Below are positions 62,088 through 64,000 of a stretch of 64,000 bases of DNA, piece by piece. Numbering within the stretch: position 1 is the stretch's first letter; each line of letters opens with the position of its first letter. The stretch covers positions 281,923-345,922 of the forward strand of contig CAVSNH010000014.1 in assembly GCA_963729275.1 (NCBI GenBank), read 5' to 3'. The translations under genes and the position numbers were made by a program. The stretch is from CAVSNH01 sp963729275. GTDB lineage: Bacteria > Actinomycetota > Acidimicrobiia > Acidimicrobiales > RAAP-2. The notes below the pieces were generated by a model, which saw nothing but the letters and a program-made list of their open reading frames with translations, was not told where the DNA came from and did not search any database.

Positions 62088-64000
62088 TAGCAAGAGCCAG
62101 AACCCGGGAACATGACGGTTCCGTTGTATTCGGGTGCGTTATCCCACAAAGAGAACTGGTCGCACTGGTTGACCGTCCAATTTTGACCTGACCTGAAAAC
62201 CGTACTCGTTCCCGAATTCGAGTGTGATGCTGGTGGTCGACACCGTCACGACCAGACCAAGGCACACGCAGGGTTCCCGGCAGCCCATCTTTTCGGTCGA
62301 ATTGCCGAATGCCAGCTCGTTAGTGCCAAAATCCTGCCCACTTGCTCCAGCATAATCTTCGTGGCCCGGACAACCTCCCCCCAGAGGTTGTGCCGAGGGA
62401 AGACTGAAGTCGGAGCCTGTGATGTTAACGATCGGGTCAGAAGGGGAACCGGTAAACGCCACGGAAGAAATCGAGGGGGTCTGCAGAGTGGTCGTGGTCG
62501 TGGTCGTGGTCGTTGCGGTTGTCGTGGTTGTGGTCGTGCTTGTTGTCGTCGTGGGGACCGTGGTTGTAGTAGTGGTTGCCGCGGTCGAACTAGTTGTGGT
62601 CGGGTTCGTTGACGTGATCGGCGTCGGACACGCCACCCACCCCAGGTCGACGTGAAACCTTGGCTCGCAGTGCCGGCCCCATTCTTGGCAATTATGGTAA
62701 AGCCAAAACTCCCGGAGCTGTCCATGACGCCAACGAGAGTGGGCAGGCCGTCGAGGGTTACGACATGGAGCGGCCCGGGCGCACCCGGCCCGAGGGTAAT
62801 AATGGGCGCTGGTGTCCCGCTGGCCACGATGGGGAAGCTCAATCGGCCGCCAGCTCTGAGTGTTGCGGAGCCGGGACTCTCCAGGTTCGGCGGCGTCGGG
62901 CGCACCACTAGGCTTAGCGGCTCCAAGCACCTGCCGCCCGTACTTGAGGCCGATATCTGGAATTGGTAAGAACCAGGCTGGGTTAACGTCCCTGAGACTG
63001 ACCCGGTCCCGTTGCCATTGTCCGATAAGGTAACGCCTACTGGCCAACTCCCGAGCTCAGTCAAACTGGGGGTCGGGGTCCCCGACCGCGGCGACATTAA
63101 GTGAGAATGGCTCACCAGCGTCGATACCAAGTCCTTGGGCTATGCAAGTCGGTGGCGCGCTCGTACCGCTGACGTCTAGGAAAAGGGGCCATTTTCGGGT
63201 GAGACCGGTGGACAGGTTTCACGCGCTGCAGCTCAGTGTAAACCGCCCAATGTGCTTCGGGTTGCCAGACAAGATGAGGCTCAAGCCGCCGGGGCCGGGT
63301 ATATGTGAACGCCTGCCGGCAGTGTGCCATTGCAAGTTATGGTGCCTTTGCCGGTCCGGCGGCGTAGGATTCGCGACGTAAAGTTGAGGGACGATCCTCT
63401 ACGGTACGGTAATTTGTCAGCTCCTTGGCCACGGAGGGTGCCGTGACTAAAGTAAAGACCCCCTTCACGACCCCTGCCACGTTCGCCGCCTCCACCACGA
63501 ATGTGGCTTTCCCAGTGCTCGGTGAAGCGCCGGTAAGAGTGCCTTTGCCCTTTGCGCTCGGATGAAAACTAAGCCCGGGGGCAGCAGCACCACGCAGTAA
63601 AAACCGTGGGGAGCGGTACGCCGCTCACGCTCACAGTGAAGAAAAGGACTGGCCCTTTTTCACTGAGATGCGAAGCGCACTTGTAAAGTGAGGCTTCAAC
63701 TCGACGCTCACGGAGGCGTCCACGTCCGCGGCCATCCCAGTGCCGGTCCCGAGTACGCCCAGGTCCCAGGATGGCAATGATCGCAGCGTGCCAAGCGCAG
63801 AAACCCGGCAAGGGAGTCGGGCGGTAGCGAAGGTACCCAAACTCAATTTTGGTACTCGACAACGAGGATGAGGCTTCCTCATCGCGTAGACCTAAGTCCA
63901 CCCACTGAACCTTCGGGACGTTAAAATGTGCTGGCGATCGGGCAGATTCGGTTGCCCGTTAGGTCAGGTGAGCTCTCACAGGCCCAACCGTTCACGGGCG
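62088..64000 (-). CDS. second Ig-repeat surface protein, partial (start beyond the window) and frameshifted
   Basis: Paralog of the gene at 55860. Matching blocks in order: VELKPHFTSALRISVKKGQS (like KPYFTSSTTFSVTVGKAF), SGNPKHIGRFTLSCSA, GLTRKWPLFLDV, IDAGEPFSLNVAAVGDPDP, DNGNGTGSVSGTLTQPGSYQ, NLESPGSATLRAGGRLSFPI, then a Thr-rich linker, but a different C-terminus: SISSVAFTGSPSDPIVNITG (IPT/TIG-like) and, after a shift near 62180, NWTVNQCDQFSLWDNAPEYN to TAG at 62088. Several one-base shifts and at least one in-frame stop interrupt it. Probably an exported adhesin-like protein. Confidence 0.65.
62470..62610 (-). repeat. Thr-codon microsatellite-like linker of the second surface protein
   Basis: On the minus strand, runs of ACC/ACA/ACG codons (ACCACGACCACGACCACGAC style) encode a poly-Thr spacer like that at 56975-57110. 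Such tracts are prone to slippage and to read error. Confidence 0.75.

Overview
The window is high-GC DNA with a strong G/C third-position bias. It is most likely actinobacterial; the mix of F420-type LLM oxidoreductases, P450s, many SDRs, FadD/FadE sets and Liv-type ABC transporters resembles soil or freshwater Acidimicrobiia, but no marker gene fixes the lineage. It behaves as two different things joined together.

1 to about 48.0 kb is clean, tightly packed, intact coding sequence: a catabolic region built from acyl-CoA dehydrogenases (four, one cut by the window start), AMP-forming acyl-CoA ligases (three), class III CoA-transferases (two), an enoyl-CoA hydratase, two P450s, a Rieske oxygenase alpha subunit, an oxygenase reductase, a Baeyer-Villiger-type monooxygenase, two LLM flavin oxidoreductases, two SnoaL-like proteins, five intact SDRs plus one relic, an aldehyde dehydrogenase, a zinc alcohol dehydrogenase, a cyclase/hydrolase, an amidohydrolase and alpha/beta hydrolases. 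Many neighbours share ATGA/GTGA stop-start overlaps. The logic is oxygenation of a hydrophobic (terpenoid-, steroid- or alicyclic-like) substrate, oxidation and ester/lactone opening, CoA activation and beta-oxidation. A branched-chain-type ABC importer (33.4-38.4 kb), in which both permeases and both ATPases are fused, may bring in the substrate. Four promoters between 26.6 and 45.9 kb share a palindrome centred on GACGTC, and two promoters at 4.4 and 7.3 kb share a different element, so at least two local regulons can be proposed.

From about 48-49 kb the character changes. A DapB-like gene has a frameshifted C-terminal part, and a tyrosine recombinase survives as a relic (49.73-50.25 kb). 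The segment of about 50.25-55.86 kb (FAD oxidoreductase fragment, response-regulator tail, phosphoribosyltransferase, GMC oxidoreductase, CheR, CheB, CheA tail) is very GC-rich, has single-base frameshifts in almost every gene, and both of its edges cut two genes at once. This looks like a chimeric join or uncorrected long-read sequence from another genome.

55.86-64 kb is lower-GC accessory DNA: two convergent, homologous surface proteins with Ig-like repeats and Thr-rich linkers (55.9-57.9 kb and 62.1 kb to the end) flank a candidate LQxxxGN-type toxin with an overlapping partner gene, a truncated HIT gene, a tRNA 3'-half, a VapBC-like pair and a second PIN remnant. Frameshifts are common here too, so whether genes are dead or merely badly sequenced cannot be decided from this sequence.
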